Shown in pieces: positions 1 through 14,439 of a DNA stretch of 64,000 nt; position 1 is the stretch's first letter; every line of letters starts with the position of its first letter. The stretch covers positions 17,794,001 through 17,858,000 of the forward strand of contig NC_071331.1 in NCBI RefSeq assembly GCF_010183535.1. The letters are read 5' to 3'. The notes beneath the pieces are model-generated. The model searched no databases. It saw only the letters and a list, made by a program, of their open reading frames with translations, and had not been told where the DNA came from. A program made the translations under genes and the position numbers. This stretch comes from Caenorhabditis remanei (taxonomy: Eukaryota > Nematoda > Chromadorea > Rhabditida > Rhabditidae).

Positions 1-459
1 AGCAATGGCTCATTGGCTCACGTGAACTGGAAGCGGTGCGTATCACCACCAATCAAAATTTTAACTTTGGTGATATAATTTCTGGGCTGAATATTCAAAA
101 TGTAGATAGATCAACATGGACAATGAAGAATGTAAAAGGAGATAAAGGTGCGTAAGGAGTGATAGACAAAGAAGGATGGTATTTAGCCTTTTTTCTCGAT
201 TTGAGTAGACCAAAATAGCTCAAGATTAGGGCTATGCAAATTATTTGAATTCTTGTTTTGAATGTTTGATCAGGGTGAACTGAAAACGTGGTTAAATAAT
301 TTGCCCAGCCCTGCTCAAGATACAACACTACTATGCATATTTATTTTCCTTTCAGCTACTATCACCATGCGACGTAATAACTTCCACTTCTTCGTCGCCT
401 TCGAAGTGAACGATCACCACATCGAGGACATTCTCTACAAAATTCCATTCATTGAGTAA
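1..459 (+). CDS. 3' end of an unidentified protein-coding gene
   Basis: Partial gene: only the last three exons lie in the window. I read exons 1-35, 110-147 and 356-459, joined by GTGCGT donors and AG acceptors, with the stop TAA at 457-459. The phases agree at both joins, and the last exon has the C-rich third-position codon bias seen in well-expressed Caenorhabditis genes. The visible C-terminus is about 59 residues, with the segment NNFHFFVAFEVNDHHIEDI near its end. An AATAAA at 500-505 fits a polyadenylation signal. I do not recognise the family from this tail. It runs toward epi-1 on the same strand, 1.4 kb upstream of the laminin start. Confidence 0.6.
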
Positions 460-1889
460 TTCTTCTTCTTTCTCTCACTGTTCTCTATTGATCTACCGCA
501 ATAAAGTCTCCTTCTCTCTATTACCCCCAAAAAACGATACAAACGAAACACGACGTCTGTTGCTCGATTACGTCCATAAAGTTGCACAATCGTCGAGCAG
601 ACATGTTCTCTTCTCGTATCAATGACCCGATCTGCGTCTCTTCATCTCACGTACTATTTCCGAATGGGTTGGTTGTAATGAAGGTGACCCCTAACGAGAA
701 GAGAGAGACGGGGCTCGGTTTTTGAAGAAAAAGAAAACTGGAGAGAGCGATCGGCCAGTTGCACGATTCGGATGAATCACCTCACTTTTTCTTTGATTTC
801 TTCTTTTGCAATTAATCAAGCTCCGAGATGGAGGAGGCAGTTGGTGTTGGATTAGGATTAAGATTCCTGAGTTTCACACTTTTATAGTTCAGAAAAAAGG
901 ATTGAGAAAGGACTTCGGAATCGAGAGTTCATTTTCATGTTCGTAGATTTTTCTCCTTTCAATCTAGACGTTCCGCGACCATGAGTTCGTGACATTAGTC
1001 ATTCAGAAAAGCTTATCATAGTTCTAGAATTCTCAGATCTGATCTTTCATTTTTCAACAGATCGTTCGGTTTTGAAATGTCTTGGTTCCAAGATGTCTCG
1101 TTTTGAAATGTATCCTAACCGTTTTAAATACATTTTTGTTAATCACTTGCAGAATAGCCTCGATTGTAAGTGTTTTTAGAAAATTGTGTCGACCTCTCAA
1201 AAACATCCATAACCGTACTCAACACCAGAAAATGTCTACTCTGTCTCCCTTAGTATCATAAACATTCATCTACGTGTACTTTAATGACTGATCTATTTGT
1301 TTTAGATATTTTCCCAGGAACACACTTCTAATCGTTCAGACCACCAACTGTTCGAATGACCACACTGTTGCTAGGTGTCTTGGCTGACCTGTGTGTGCGA
1401 ATAGTCATCTCGCACATTTGAAAAATCTGGGTTCTTTGTTTTGAATTTTCTTTTCAAATTTTGGTTCAAAATGGCAACTTTTTGAATTCTGGAACCCATC
1501 TTTCTTTTTTTAATTTTCATCGATCCTTTTGGGGTGTAGATGTAGATCAATATTAATTCTCCTCTCTCAATTCGTTCGCTTCTCTTCACATCTGCTTCTC
1601 GAAGCTTCTAGACAAAAAAGATTCATTAAGAACCATGAAAAAAGTCTGTAGAATCTAGAATCCATTTGTCTTCTCCACCAGGCACCGGCCCTTTTGCCCC
1701 CTCTCCTCCCCGATTGCACATTGCACTCATTGATTCATTCTTCTTCTTCTCCACTCACATCTGGCGAAGGGGGCAATGTGGTGGATGGACAACTGTCCCC
1801 AGATGCCCTCACACTCTTTCTTCGTTTCTTCTACCAATCTTTCTCATTTCTTGTTACTTTCCTTCCTCTCCAATTTCAAATTTTTTCAG
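460..1889. other. Intergenic region / 5' flank of epi-1
   Basis: 1.4 kb without a convincing coding exon. It holds the AATAAA (500-505) of the preceding gene and then AT-rich and pyrimidine-rich sequence. The last 9 bases before the epi-1 ATG read TTTTTTCAG, so this stretch must contain the epi-1 promoter and either a 5' UTR intron or an outron for trans-splicing. Open frames at 1371-1589 and 1666-2065 have no family resemblance and are ignored. Confidence 0.5.
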
Positions 1890-4800
1890 ATGAGCCCATA
1901 CGATACGTCGCCTTGGGCGACGCGGGCCTTATTTATAGTAGTAACATTATTGGCACAACTCACTTACTCACAAGTGTTGACCCCTTCCCAAATCACCATT
2001 TCTCATCGAAAACCAATTCATGCCACGTCGACTTGTGGAGAGATTCAAGGACAACCGGTGACTGAAATCTATTGTTCACTGACTGGTTAGTACTTCTAGT
2101 GTAATTTAAATCAAATACGGTTATTTCAGGATCCTCCCAATACACTCCACTGAACTCCTACTCGTATCAAGAAGACGATCAACAAAGATCCTGGTCTCCA
2201 GACAATGCAATTGTCCGCGGAGGACATGGATGCGGTCTTTGTAATGCTGGAAATGAGAACTCCCATCCGGCATCCAATATGGTCGATGGAAACAACAGTT
2301 GGTGGATGTCTCCTCCACTTTCTAGAGGTCTTCAACACAATGAGATCAATATCACTATTGACTTGGAACAGGAATTCCACGTGGCGTACGTCTGGATTCA
2401 AATGGCAAACAGTCCTCGTCCGGGAAGTTGGGTTCTTGAGAGATCAACAGATCACGGAAAAACCTATCAACCATGGTTCAACTTTGCTGAGAATGCGGCT
2501 GAATGTATGAGAAGATTCGGAATGGAATCCTTGTCCCCAATTTCTGAAGACGATTCTGTCACTTGCCGTACTGATCAAGCCAATCTTCAACCATTGGAAA
2601 ACGCTGAAATGGTCATCAAGATTCTGGAACATCGTCCTAGTTCGTTGAAGTTCGCCACGTCTGAAGTCCTTCAAAACTTCACGAGAGCCACCAACATCAG
2701 ACTCCGACTTCTTGGAACAAGAACTCTTCAAGGACATTTGATGGAAATGAATGAGTTCAGAGACCCGACTGTCACCAGAAGAGTGAGTTTATATAATTAA
2801 TTAATTAGAAGATCATTACTTGATTATTTTATTTTCAGTATTTCTACGCTATCAAGGAAATCATGATTGGAGGAAGATGTGTTTGTAACGGACACGCTGT
2901 CACTTGTGATATTCTGGAGCCACAAAGACCAAAGTCTCTTCTCTGCCGTTGTGAGCACAACACTTGCGGAGACATGTGCGAGAGATGTTGTCCTGGATTC
3001 GTTCAAAAGAAATGGCAACCTGCAACTGCCCATAATAACTTCACCTGCGAGGCTTGCAACTGTTTCGGACGTTCCAACGAGTGCTATTACGATGAGCAAG
3101 TTGATCTGAACAAGCAATCCGTTGACTCGAAAGGAAACTACGAAGGAGGAGGTGTCTGTGTCAACTGTAGAGACAACACTGAAGGAATCAACTGTAACAA
3201 GTGCTCTTATGGATATTACCGTCCAGAAGGTGTCACTTGGGATGAGCCACAACCATGTAAAGCGTGCGATTGTGACCCCGATAAGCATACTGGATCATGT
3301 GCGGAGGAGACTGGAAAATGCGAGTGCCAAGCTAGATTTGTTGGAGAGAACTGTGATCAATGTGCTCCTGGATACTATGATCCACCAGAGTGTAAGCCAT
3401 GTGAATGTTTCGTCAATGGAACTGTTGGAGATGTCTGCCTTCCGGAGAACGGCCAATGCCCATGCAAACCAGGATTCGGTGGAACATTCTGTGACACTTG
3501 TGCCGATGGATTCACAAATGTGACTGCTGGATGTGTGGAGTGTGTTTGTGACTCGACTGGATCCGAACACTCGAATTGCTCGGCAGCTACTGGACAGTGT
3601 GAATGCAAACCCGCGTACGCTGGATTGTCGTGTGACAAGTGCCAAGTTGGATACTATGGAGACGACTGTAAATGTGAGTTATCGTGATTAAACGTGATTT
3701 GATTAATCTAGTTTTCTTTCAGTCTGCAACTGTGATCCAATGGGAACTGAAGGAGGAGTCTGTGACCAAACAACTGGTCAATGTCTCTGCAAAGAAGGAT
3801 TCGCTGGAGACAAGTGTGACCGTTGTGACATTGCCTACTATGGATACCCCAACTGCAAACAATGCTCTTGTGATGGAGCTGGAACGACATCCCCTGAATG
3901 TGACTCCACTTCTGGTCAATGTCCATGCAGTGGAAACTTCACTGGAAGAACTTGTGACAAGTGCGCAGCCGGATTCTACAACTATCCAGAATGCCGTGGA
4001 TGCGAGTGTCTTGTATCAGGAGCCAAGGGACAAACCTGTGATAGCAATGGACAGTGTTACTGTAAGGGAAACTTCGAGGGAGAGAGATGTGACAGATGCA
4101 AACCAAACTTCTACAACTTCCCAATCTGCGAAGAGTGTAACTGTAATCCATCTGGAGTGACCAGAGACTTCCAGGGATGCGACAAAGTGTCTCCAGGAGA
4201 GCTCTGCTCTTGCAGAAAACATGTCACTGGAAGAATTTGTGATCAGTGTAAACCAACATTCTGGGATCTTCAATACCACCATGAGGATGGATGTAGAAGT
4301 TGTGAATGTAATACGAATGGAACAATCTCTGGATTGAACACTTGCGACCTGAAGACTGGACAATGTCTGTGTAAGAAGAATGCGGATGGAAGAAGATGTG
4401 ACCAGTGTGCTGAAGGATTCTACAGACTTAACAGCTACAATCAACTCGGATGTGAGTCGTGTCACTGTGATATCGGTGGAGCACTCAGATCTGAATGTGA
4501 TATTGAATCTGGACAGTGTAAGTGTCGTCCGAGAGTCACTGGACTCCGATGTGATCGTCCAATTGAGAATCACTACTTCCCAACTCTTTGGCACAATCAA
4601 TACGAAGCAGAGGATGCTCATACTGAAGATCAAAGACCTGTCAGATTCGCAGTCGACCCTGAACAATTCGCCAATTTCTCGTGGAGAGGATACGCGGTCT
4701 TCTCCCCGATTCAAGAGAAGATTCTCCTCGATGTTGACATCACAAAGGCCAGTGTCTACCGACTTCTCTTCCGTTACCGTAACCCGACACCTGTCCCAAT

Positions 4801-7800
4801 CACTGCTACAGTATCGATTGTTCCAAGATTCAGTCATACTCAAGACGTAGAACAATCCGGAAAAGCCACGTTCGCTCCTGGAGATTTACCAGCAATGAAA
4901 GAAATTACTGTAGACGGAAAACCATTTGTATTGAACCCTGGAAAATGGTCGCTTGCTATTGCCACCAAGCAGAGACTCTTTTTGGATTACATCGTAGTCC
5001 TTCCATCTGAATACTACGAGGGAACTGCTCTCCGTCAACGTGCTCCACAACCATGTCTCTCTCACAGTACCAAGAATACCACTTGCGTTGATTTGATCTA
5101 CCCACCAATTCCATCAAGCTCTCGTCTCTTCGTTGATATGGAGAAGGTTCCATTCAACTATGTGAATGAAGATGGAACTACAACTGCTTTGGAACTTGTT
5201 CCAGTTGAGATCCTCCCATCTGAAATCACTGGACCGGCAGCTTTCGTCCGTGCTGATGAGAATCCAAGAACCGTCGAGGCTAAGTTGGATGTTCCAGAAA
5301 CTGGAGAATACGTCGTCGTGATTGAATATCACAACAGAGAAGAAACCGATGGAAATGTGGGAGTCCTTGTTAACCAGGACGATAAGGAAGTGTTGAATGG
5401 AAATGTTGTTGTTCATCACTGCCCATATGCCACATTCTGCCGTGAACTTGTCTCTTCTGGAGGCACCATCCCATATATTCCATTGGAGAAGGGAGAAGCA
5501 ACAGTTCGATTGAATATCAAACCAAATCATGAATTCGGATTGGCTTCTGTCAACTTGATCAAGAAGTCGGACTTCAGCTCAGAGTATTTGCAACAGGTTT
5601 GTTCAAAAACTTTGGCAATCTGAATGTGACAAATACATTTTTGAATATTTTCAGGTCCCAGTATGCATCCGAAAGGACGGAAGATGTGTTCCACAAAGCT
5701 ACCCACCAGCATCTGAATCAGTTGTGACTGAAGCTGAGGCTGGATCAAATATGGATAAGTCAATCCTCGGAGACAAACTTCCGTTCCCAGTATCCAACTC
5801 CAAGGAAATGCGCGTCGTTCCTCTCGATGATGCTCAGGTAACTCAATATCCTAGCAGGACTCAAAAAACAATAACGTATTTTCAGGCGACCATCGAGATC
5901 TCAGGAGTCGTCCCAACACGTGGACACTACATGTTCTTGGTTCACTACTTCAATCCGGATAACACACCGATCAACATCGACGTTCTCGTCCAAAACGAGC
6001 ACTATTTCCAGGGTGACTCGTGCAACACGCATGCTTGTTGTTTGTTTTTCTTTCGCACTTTTCTCCCCACTTTTCAGGTTTTTAGCACTTTTCCCCTTTT
6101 TTCGAGCACTTTTTTTGGCATTTCTGAGTCCACAGTGGCCCAAAAGTTCACTTTTTATTTCATTTTTCAAATTTTATAAGCACAAAGCACCCACCTCTGT
6201 CATCTTTCCCTATCCGTGCACCCCATTTCTCCCAGCACCGCATCTCCTTTTTCAGACAACAAGTACTCGTCGAGATTCCTTTTCAATGGTTCGTTGCATG
6301 TTGTTTTTTGTAGTTTGTAGTCTGTAGTCCCTCACAGCAATGTCCGTCTTGCACTAACCCTCACCATTTCCATCTGTGCAACTCTCATATTTCAGCTACC
6401 GTACCACTTGCATTCTGCCCATCTATCAGTGGATGTCGCGCTCTTATCCGAGACAAAGAACGACCAGAAGTTATCCAATTCTTCATGGATGACAAATACA
6501 CTGCCACGTTCTACCACAATTCCAGCCAGAAAGGACCAATTTATATTGATTCGATCACTGCTGTTCCATACAACTCATTCAAGGATAAGCTGATGGAGCC
6601 ACTCGCTTTGGACCTTTCGAATGATTTCTTGAAGGAATGTTCTGAAGAGAATTTGAAGAATCATCCAGAATCAGTCAGTGATTTCTGTAAACAAAAGATT
6701 TTCTCATTGACGACTGACTTCAATTCTGCTGCTCTTTCGTGTGATTGTGTCGCTCAAGGATCTGAATCCTTCCAATGCGAAGAGTACGGAGGACAGTGCA
6801 AGTGTAAACCGAATGTCATTGGAAGAAGATGTGAACGTTGTGCTCCAGGATATTATAACTTCCCAGAGTGTATCAGTGAGTTTTTTTTCTATTAACTTTG
6901 AATATTTACTAGAAATGTTTGGTGATTAAGCTGGCCTAGCTTTTCGGATTTCTATCGTAGGGGGAAGTCTTTGCAAACATGTTCACGGCGAGCTCATGTT
7001 CTGAAGTTTAGATAAAACTAATTCGATTAGAGAAAAGACATTTCAACTTTCTAACTTTAAAACTTCTCAGAATGTCAATGCAATGCTGGACAACAATGCG
7101 AAGAACGTACCGGACAATGCTTCTGCCCACCACACGTCGAAGGACAAACCTGCGACCGTTGTGTCAGCAACGCTTTCGGATATGATCCACTGATCGGTTG
7201 CCAGAAATGTGGTTGTCATCCACAGGGATCGGAAGGAGGAAACCTCGTCTGTGACCCAGAATCTGGTCAATGTTTGTGCAGAGAATCAATGGGAGGAAGA
7301 CAATGTGATCGCTGTTTGGCTGGATTCTACGGATTCCCACATTGCTACGGATGCTCTTGTAATAGAGATGGAACTACTGAAGAAATTTGTGACGCCACGA
7401 ATGCTCAGTGCAAGTGTAAAGAAAACGTTTATGGAGCTAGATGTGAGGCTTGTAAGGCTGGAACTTTCGATTTGTCGGCTGAAAATCCATTGGGATGCGT
7501 CAATTGTTTCTGTTTTGGAGTCACTGATAGTTGTAGATCAAGCATGTATCCAGTCAATCATGTAAGTTATTCAATTTCTTCAAACTTTATCACAATATTT
7601 CCTCTTTTTCAGATGTCTGTCGATATGTCTTCTTTCCTTACCACCGATGACAATGGAATGGTTGACAACAAGGATGATACTGTCGTCTACACTTCGGAAG
7701 AGTCTTCTCCTAACTCTGTCTACTTCATTGTCCCAATTGAGACCAAGGACTACACCACTAGCTACGGATTGAAACTTACTTTCAAGCTCTCTACAGTGCC

Positions 7801-10800
7801 ACGTGGTGGAAGAAAGACAATGAATGCCGATGCAGATGTTCGTCTTACTGGAGCCAACATGACTATTGAGTACTGGGCAACCGAGCAACCAACCAATCCA
7901 GAAGAGCAGTTCACTGTCAAGTGTAAACTTGTTCCAGAGAATTTCTTGACTGCTGAAGGAAAGACTGTCACTAGAGAAGAGCTCATGAAAGTTCTCCATT
8001 CTCTTCAGAATATCACATTGAAGGCTTCCTACTTTGATCATCCGAAGACCAGTACTCTCTATGAATTTGGATTGGAAGTCTCTGAACCAAATGGAGCTGA
8101 TTCAGTGATCAAGGCCTCCTCAGTCGAACAATGTCAATGCCCAGCCCCGTACACTGGACCATCCTGCCAACTCTGTGCATCTGGATACCATCGTGTCTCC
8201 TCTGGAAGTTTCTTGGGTGCCTGTGTCCCATGCGAATGCAATGGACACTCTGCCACTTGTGACCCAGATACTGGAATCTGTACTGATTGTGAACACAACA
8301 CCCATGGAGATCATTGTGAATTCTGTGATGAAGGACACTATGGAAACGCTACTAACGGATCTCCATATGATTGTATGGCGTGTGCCTGTCCATTCGCTCC
8401 ATCCAACAACTTTGCAAAGTCTTGCGACGTCTCCGAAGAAGGACAGCTTCTCCAATGTAACTGTAAACCAGGATACACTGGAGATCGATGTGATAGATGT
8501 GCTGCTGGATACTTCGGACAACCACAACAAGTAGGAGGATCCTGTGAACCATGTGCATGTAACGGAAACAACAACCTCACGGATTCCCGTGCCTGTCATC
8601 CAGTCAGTGGAGACTGCTATCTCTGTGAACAGAATACTGATGGAAGACACTGTGAATGGTGTGCTCAATGGTTCTACGGAGATGCTGTCGCTGCTAAGAA
8701 CTGCTCTTCCTGTGAATGTGACCAGTGTGGATCTCAATACTGTGACAACAAGAGTGGAGGATGTGAATGCAAAACCAATGTTGAAGGAGACTCTTGTGAT
8801 AGATGCATAGCAGATCACTGGGGTTTCTCGAAGTGCCAAGGATGTCAGGCTTGTCATTGTGGAACTGCTGCATTTAATACCCAATGTAACGTGGAGAATG
8901 GACAATGTACTTGCCGTCCGGGAGCCACTGGAATGAGATGTGAACATTGTGAGCATGGATACTGGAACTATGGGGAACATGGATGTGATAAGTGTGACTG
9001 CGAATCGGATCTATCGATGGGAACGGTTTGTGACGTGAGAACTGGACAGTGTCATTGTCAAGAGGGAGCTACCGGATCGAGATGTGACCAATGTCTCCCA
9101 TCATACCTCAGAATTCCAACTCATGGATGTAGAAGATGTGACGAATGTGTTCATCATTTGATTGGAGACGTTGACAACTTGGAATTGGAAATTGATGTTT
9201 TGGGAACTGCAATTGCTAACATCTCATCTGCCACAATTGTTGGAGCCCGACTTGCCAGAAATAAGAAGGAATTCAATGATATCAATGAGATCACAAAAAT
9301 GCTAAACGATGAGGAGAACTCGTTCGGTAACGTCTTCGGAGATGCTTCTGATATCTTGACGAACGCAACTCAAATCCTCAACAAACTCAACAGAACCAAG
9401 AATCACTCTAACAATACTGCAGCTGCTTTCAAATCTTTGACTGTAAATGGAACTGAATTCTTGAATGATGTCGCGAAGAAAGCTCAAAGAGCCCGTCAAA
9501 GTGTTCGCAGTCTTGCTGAAATTGCGCTTGCTATTGGATCATCTTCTAAAGCTGTCAACGTTGACCCGAGACTTTTGAGAGAAGCTGAAGAGACGTTGAT
9601 GTCTCTTGAAGCAACTTCAGCTGATCCATACCCAGAGAAGGCTGAAAGTGTACCAGGAAAGCTCAAGGAGATTCAAGATAAGATTCAAGCAGAGACGGAT
9701 AAATTGGAAGAACAGAAGAAGACTTTCGAGGCACAGAAGAAAAAGGCTGAGGATCTTGCTGCTTACTTGAACAGTGCTCAACAACTGCTCAAAGAGTCAA
9801 AATCCAAGGCTGATAGAGCTAACAATGTAAGTCTGAAAATAACGTTTTCAATTCATTATAATTTGTTTTTTAGCTTGCCAAGATGCTTCAACTCGCCAAG
9901 GTTCAAAACCTCGTTGCTGCCATCTCTGATGATCTTGAACGTGTCGACACCGTCAAGGGAGAATTCCAGAAGGTTAATGTAGCTATCGGAAACATCACTG
10001 AGAGCTTGAAAGACAATCGTGAAGCTATTAACACTAAACTCACTACTCTCAATGAGACGAGAAACGATTTGGCTGAAGCAATGGAAGCGGCGAAGAAGAG
10101 AGTGAGAAGAGATGAGAAGCCAGTTGATATGAAATTGGTTAATGCGAAGACTCATGAGCTCCATCTCCAATCAACCACTTTGAGACAAGCATTCGACAAC
10201 AATAAAGACAATTCTGATCAAGCTTTGGAGGCTGCTAATGCTTACACTAATCTAACTGAAACTTTGAGAAGCGCCAAGGAAAAGATCACCAAGGCATTCG
10301 AGCTTCTCGAAGAAGAGTCGAAATATGCTGAAGCTGTTCAAGCAGCTAAGGATAAGCCGGTATCGGATGAACTCAAGGAAAAGATTGCTGAGCTTTCAAA
10401 GCAGTCTGCAATTGATGTGAAAGATGCAGAGAAGTTCAAAAGAGAATTGGAACAACTCACTGAGTTTACTGACAAGTTGAGAAAGAGAAAGGAGGCTGTG
10501 AAGGCTGGAATTCCAAAGTACAACAAGGAGACATTGGATAGCATTGATGATAAGGTCAAGGAGATCGAGGGATTGAAGGCTGAAGTTGATGGAAATATTG
10601 AAGAGACTCGTGCAAAGATTGCTGAAATTGCTGGAAAGGCTGAGGAGATTACGGAAAAGGCGAACAGTGCAATGGAAGGAATCCGTCTGGCGAGAAGAAA
10701 CTCAGTCCAACTTCAAAAGTTGGCTCCAGTTGTTGTTTCTAAATTTGAAGAGCTCAAGAAGTTGTCTGCTGTGAGAACTGGAAAGGTGGACTCAATCAAG

Positions 10801-13800
10801 GATAAGGTTTTGAACGTCCGAGAAATGATTGCTGTCGCCCGTACTGCTGCGAATAAGATTAAATTGGGAGCTCACTTCCAGAAGGGATCTTCTCTTGATT
10901 TGAATATTGGACAAAGAGTTACTCGATCCGCTGCTCATGCTGATATCTCGTTCTATTTCCGTACCGAAGAAGAGCATGGAATCCCGTTGTTCTTCGGAAA
11001 TGAAGAGACAGCCGTTGGAAGTCGTGCAGTGCCAACTGCTGATTACGTCGCCGCTGAAATTGAGTACGGTCGTCCAAAGGTTACTGTAGATCTTGGTGAT
11101 GCTCCAGCTGTTGTTAAATTGGATACTCCGGTTAATGATGGATTGTGGAGAAGGCTCAACATTGAGAGAATTGGAAAGACTGTTAATGTGACACTCACCA
11201 AGCCAAACAGCGTAGAAACTGCGGAGACGAAGAGCTCAGTTGCCGGAGGAAACAAGAGTGTACTCAATTTGAATCAACAGATTTCCAAGTTGTTTGTTGG
11301 AGGTATTCCAACAACTGCTAGAGTGAGTTTTCCTTCTATAAAACATCTACTTATTCTCATTTTTCAGATCACAAAAGCTCTCTACAACCGTGACTTCGTC
11401 GGAGACATTGAACTTTTGAAACTTCACGGAGAACCAATTGGACTTTGGAACGCCCGTGAGAAGGGAAATGTCAACGTGAGCGGAGCCCAAAAGAAGCCGA
11501 AGATGACAGATAATGCTGATGAACTTGTGATTTCTTTGGATGGAGAAGGATACACTTCTTATAAACCAAGTCATTGGAATCCAAGAAAGGCCACCAAGAT
11601 TTCGTTGTCATTCTTGACTTTCTCTCCACATGGAACTCTGTTCTTCGTTGGAAAAGATAGAGATTTCATGTCTCTTGAGTTGTCGGAAGGAAACGTCAAG
11701 TTGTCTGTAGATCTTGGATCAGGAGTTGAACAATGGATTACCGATTCTTCGAGTTATAATGATGGAAAGTGGCATACAGTTTCGATTGTTAGAGAAGAGG
11801 TGAGCATTACTAATATTTTTGAAATTTTCCCAGCCTAGAATGTTCTATTTGTTCCTCTAATTATTCCGTTTAATAACTCGCCTTTCTGCCCTAGAATTAA
11901 CGGACCAGGATTATGGCTCCACACAAAAACCCTCTAATTATTGACCGCAAATTTCGCAAGCAACAAACCATAAACAATGTTTTCAGAAACACGTCAAAAT
12001 GATGATTGATGGAGAAACTGAAGTTCACGAAGGAGATGTTCCTGGAAAGGATTCTGAGATGTCTGTCACTGAGTTCCTCTACATTGGAGGAACACCATCT
12101 GGACTATCTGTCAGAACGACAATTGTTCCACTCCGCGGATGCATCAAATCTGTGAAACTCGGATCAGATGACGTTGATCTTGAAGCGACTCATGCATCGA
12201 AGGGAGTTAGAACTGGATGTCCACTACACACAGTCCGCACTGTATCATTCTTGTCTGACAGAACTACAGCTGGATTCAATAATGCTACTGAATTCTCGGA
12301 AGATGTTTCAGTTACTTTCATGTTCAAGACGAAGGCAATTCGTCAAACATCTTCTCTCTTCACTGTTAACGACGATGAAGATTCAGTTCTTAGCGTCACA
12401 ATTAACGAGGAAGGAATCTTGACGGTGACAAGTGGAGAAGACGTGGCAACTCTCGAGTTGGCAGCCTCTCCAGATGAGAAGTGGCATTATGTATCCATCA
12501 GAAAAACCAAACAGATTATCAGAATCGACGCTGATGACTCATTCTCCAATGAAGTCACCAGAAAGCATGCCGATGACTCCAATCCAGACGCCAGTTTCCT
12601 CTCCGCTTTCTTCGGAAAATCTGGAGAGACACCGTCATTTGTCGGATGCATTGGAGACGTTACTCTCAATGGAAAACTCCTGGACTTCTCTAGATCTGAT
12701 ATCAAGGAGATTTCTTTGAATGGGTGCTCTTTGAGTGATGATGAGAATGTATCCACTACTTCGACAACAACAACTGCTGCCCCAACTGATGCTGATGTAG
12801 CTGTGCTTCCAAACGACGATGAGGAAGAAGAGACGACGACGACGACACCAGCAACGACTACTGAAGAGCCAACAGAGGCGCCAGCAGAGGTAAGAGTTTC
12901 ACATTCGGTGTCTCCAGGGTTACCTAGAATCCTATATTCCCCCTTAATTACCGACTCTTGAAGATGAAAGACCAGCCGATTTATGTTCCTCCGAACGCGA
13001 AACGTGACTCCTCCTATCATTTCTCAGATCACTTTGAATTTGTGGATTTATCAGTGAGACTTGTTCCTCAGTTCTTTCTAACGCTATTCTTCAGTTCAAC
13101 TCTATCTCTCTATTTATTCCCAAATTCTCAGTTCATTTACAACGCTCACCCTGAAAAAGCTAACTCCCAGTTTTTACGTTTTTACTTTCAGTTCCTGATT
13201 GGTTTTTCAGTTTCTTATCTTTTATATTTCAGGTCAGACCAGATGGACACTGTAGTCTTCCACAAGACGCCATGATCCAGTTTGAGGATGCCGAAGGATT
13301 CAACTTTGGAACTCAACAACACAGCAGAATTGAATATGATGTGCTTCCGGAGGCTATCGACAAGAGCGGAGAGTTCACTTTCAAGATCCGACCAACTGCT
13401 GATAATGGAATCGTCTTTATCGCCACTAACAAACGCACTGACCATATCGCTGTAATCCTCGAACATGGACGTGTCATCTTCACTTATGACACAGGATCCG
13501 GACAAGTTGTTATCAAATCTGACAAGTCTATTATTGATGGACGCTGGCATTCTATCAAGGTGTCCAGAAGAGGAAAGTCTGCTCATTTGATCGTTGATGA
13601 CGACTCCTATGAATCTGAAGGAGCCTCCAACCAAAATGAGGATCTCATTGAGACTCAACCACCATTCTTCGTCGGAGGAGTCCCATCGGATCTCGCTGGA
13701 TTCGTCAGAACATTGGTTCCAGGAGTCAGATCTCAATTCAGTGGATGTATCAAGGACTTCAGATTGAATGGAAAGAGTTTGAATAATGGAAAAGAATTCG

Positions 13801-14439
13801 GAACGGAGCAGTGCTCTCAGTTCAGTGAGCCTGGAATGTATTTCGGAAAGGATGGAGGATACGCTATCGTTCAAAAGGATTATGAAGTTGGAGCGTCTTT
13901 CGGAGTGGAAGTTGAGATTAGACCAAGAATGAAGGACGGAGTTTTGTTCTCTGTTGGAGTTTTGGAGTATATTACTGTCGAGTTTGTCAATGGATCCATC
14001 AAAACAACTGTTGAAAGTGGAAGTGGAGGAGAGGATCTCTGGCATCATCCGGCTACTGATAATGAGTATTGTGATGGACAATGGCAAGCTTTCAAGGTGA
14101 GAAATTAAGAAGTAATACTATTTTTCTAATAATCAATATTTTCAGATCTCGAAGAAACGAAATCTTCTTACTGTCACCGTCAACGGTAAAGCTCACATCA
14201 AGATTCTGAAGAAGGCAAAGACCGATGTACTCACCAAAGATCCACTCTACTTCGGAGGTCTTCCAGAAGGTGTCACTAATAAGGGAATCACTACAAACAA
14301 GCCATTCGTCGGATGTATCCGATTCATTAGCTTCGGATTGAAGAAGGAACGTAAAATGATTCGTCGTAAGAAGCAGGTCGACACGGAAGTGTTCGACGTC
14401 TATGGAGATGTCAGCCGTGATGGTTGCCCGGCTATTTAA
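1890..14439 (+). CDS. epi-1: Laminin alpha chain (EPI-1 type)
   Basis: Basement-membrane laminin alpha subunit, secreted, forming the trimer with beta and gamma chains that anchors epithelia and muscle. Exons: 1890-2085, 2130-2782, 2839-3673, 3723-5596, 5655-5837, 5886-6012, 6396-6875, 7071-7561, 7613-9826, 9874-11322, 11368-11799, 11987-12889, 13233-14096, 14146-14439. The sum is 10,995 nt, 3664 residues, with every phase matching. Order: hydrophobic N-terminus, laminin N-terminal domain (to about residue 283), Cys-rich LE repeats, a large domain IV, more LE, a second domain IV (exon 9 start), LE repeats, coiled coil (about 2130-2680), LG1-3, an acidic Thr-rich linker (about 3228-3280), LG4-5. 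The start was chosen because TTTTTTCAG abuts the ATG and a signal peptide follows. AATAAA lies at 14514-14519. Length is close to C. elegans EPI-1 as I recall it. Confidence 0.96.
12964..13053 (+). other. epi-1: Possible 30-codon cassette exon in the epi-1 LG3-LG4 linker intron
   Basis: Inside the 343-bp intron between exons 12 and 13, bases 12964-13053 are open in the frame that enters and leaves at phase 0, exactly 30 codons. They are followed by a good donor (TCA then GTGAGA). The acceptor before 12964 (CTCTTGAAG) is weak. If included, it would lengthen the linker between LG3 and LG4 without shifting frame. This is inference only; transcripts would decide. Confidence 0.3.

Noticed and set aside
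3122..4850. Several Thr/Ser/Val-rich ORFs over the laminin exons on both strands
   Set aside because: Alternative frames of the Cys-rich LE repeats, without their own splice logic.
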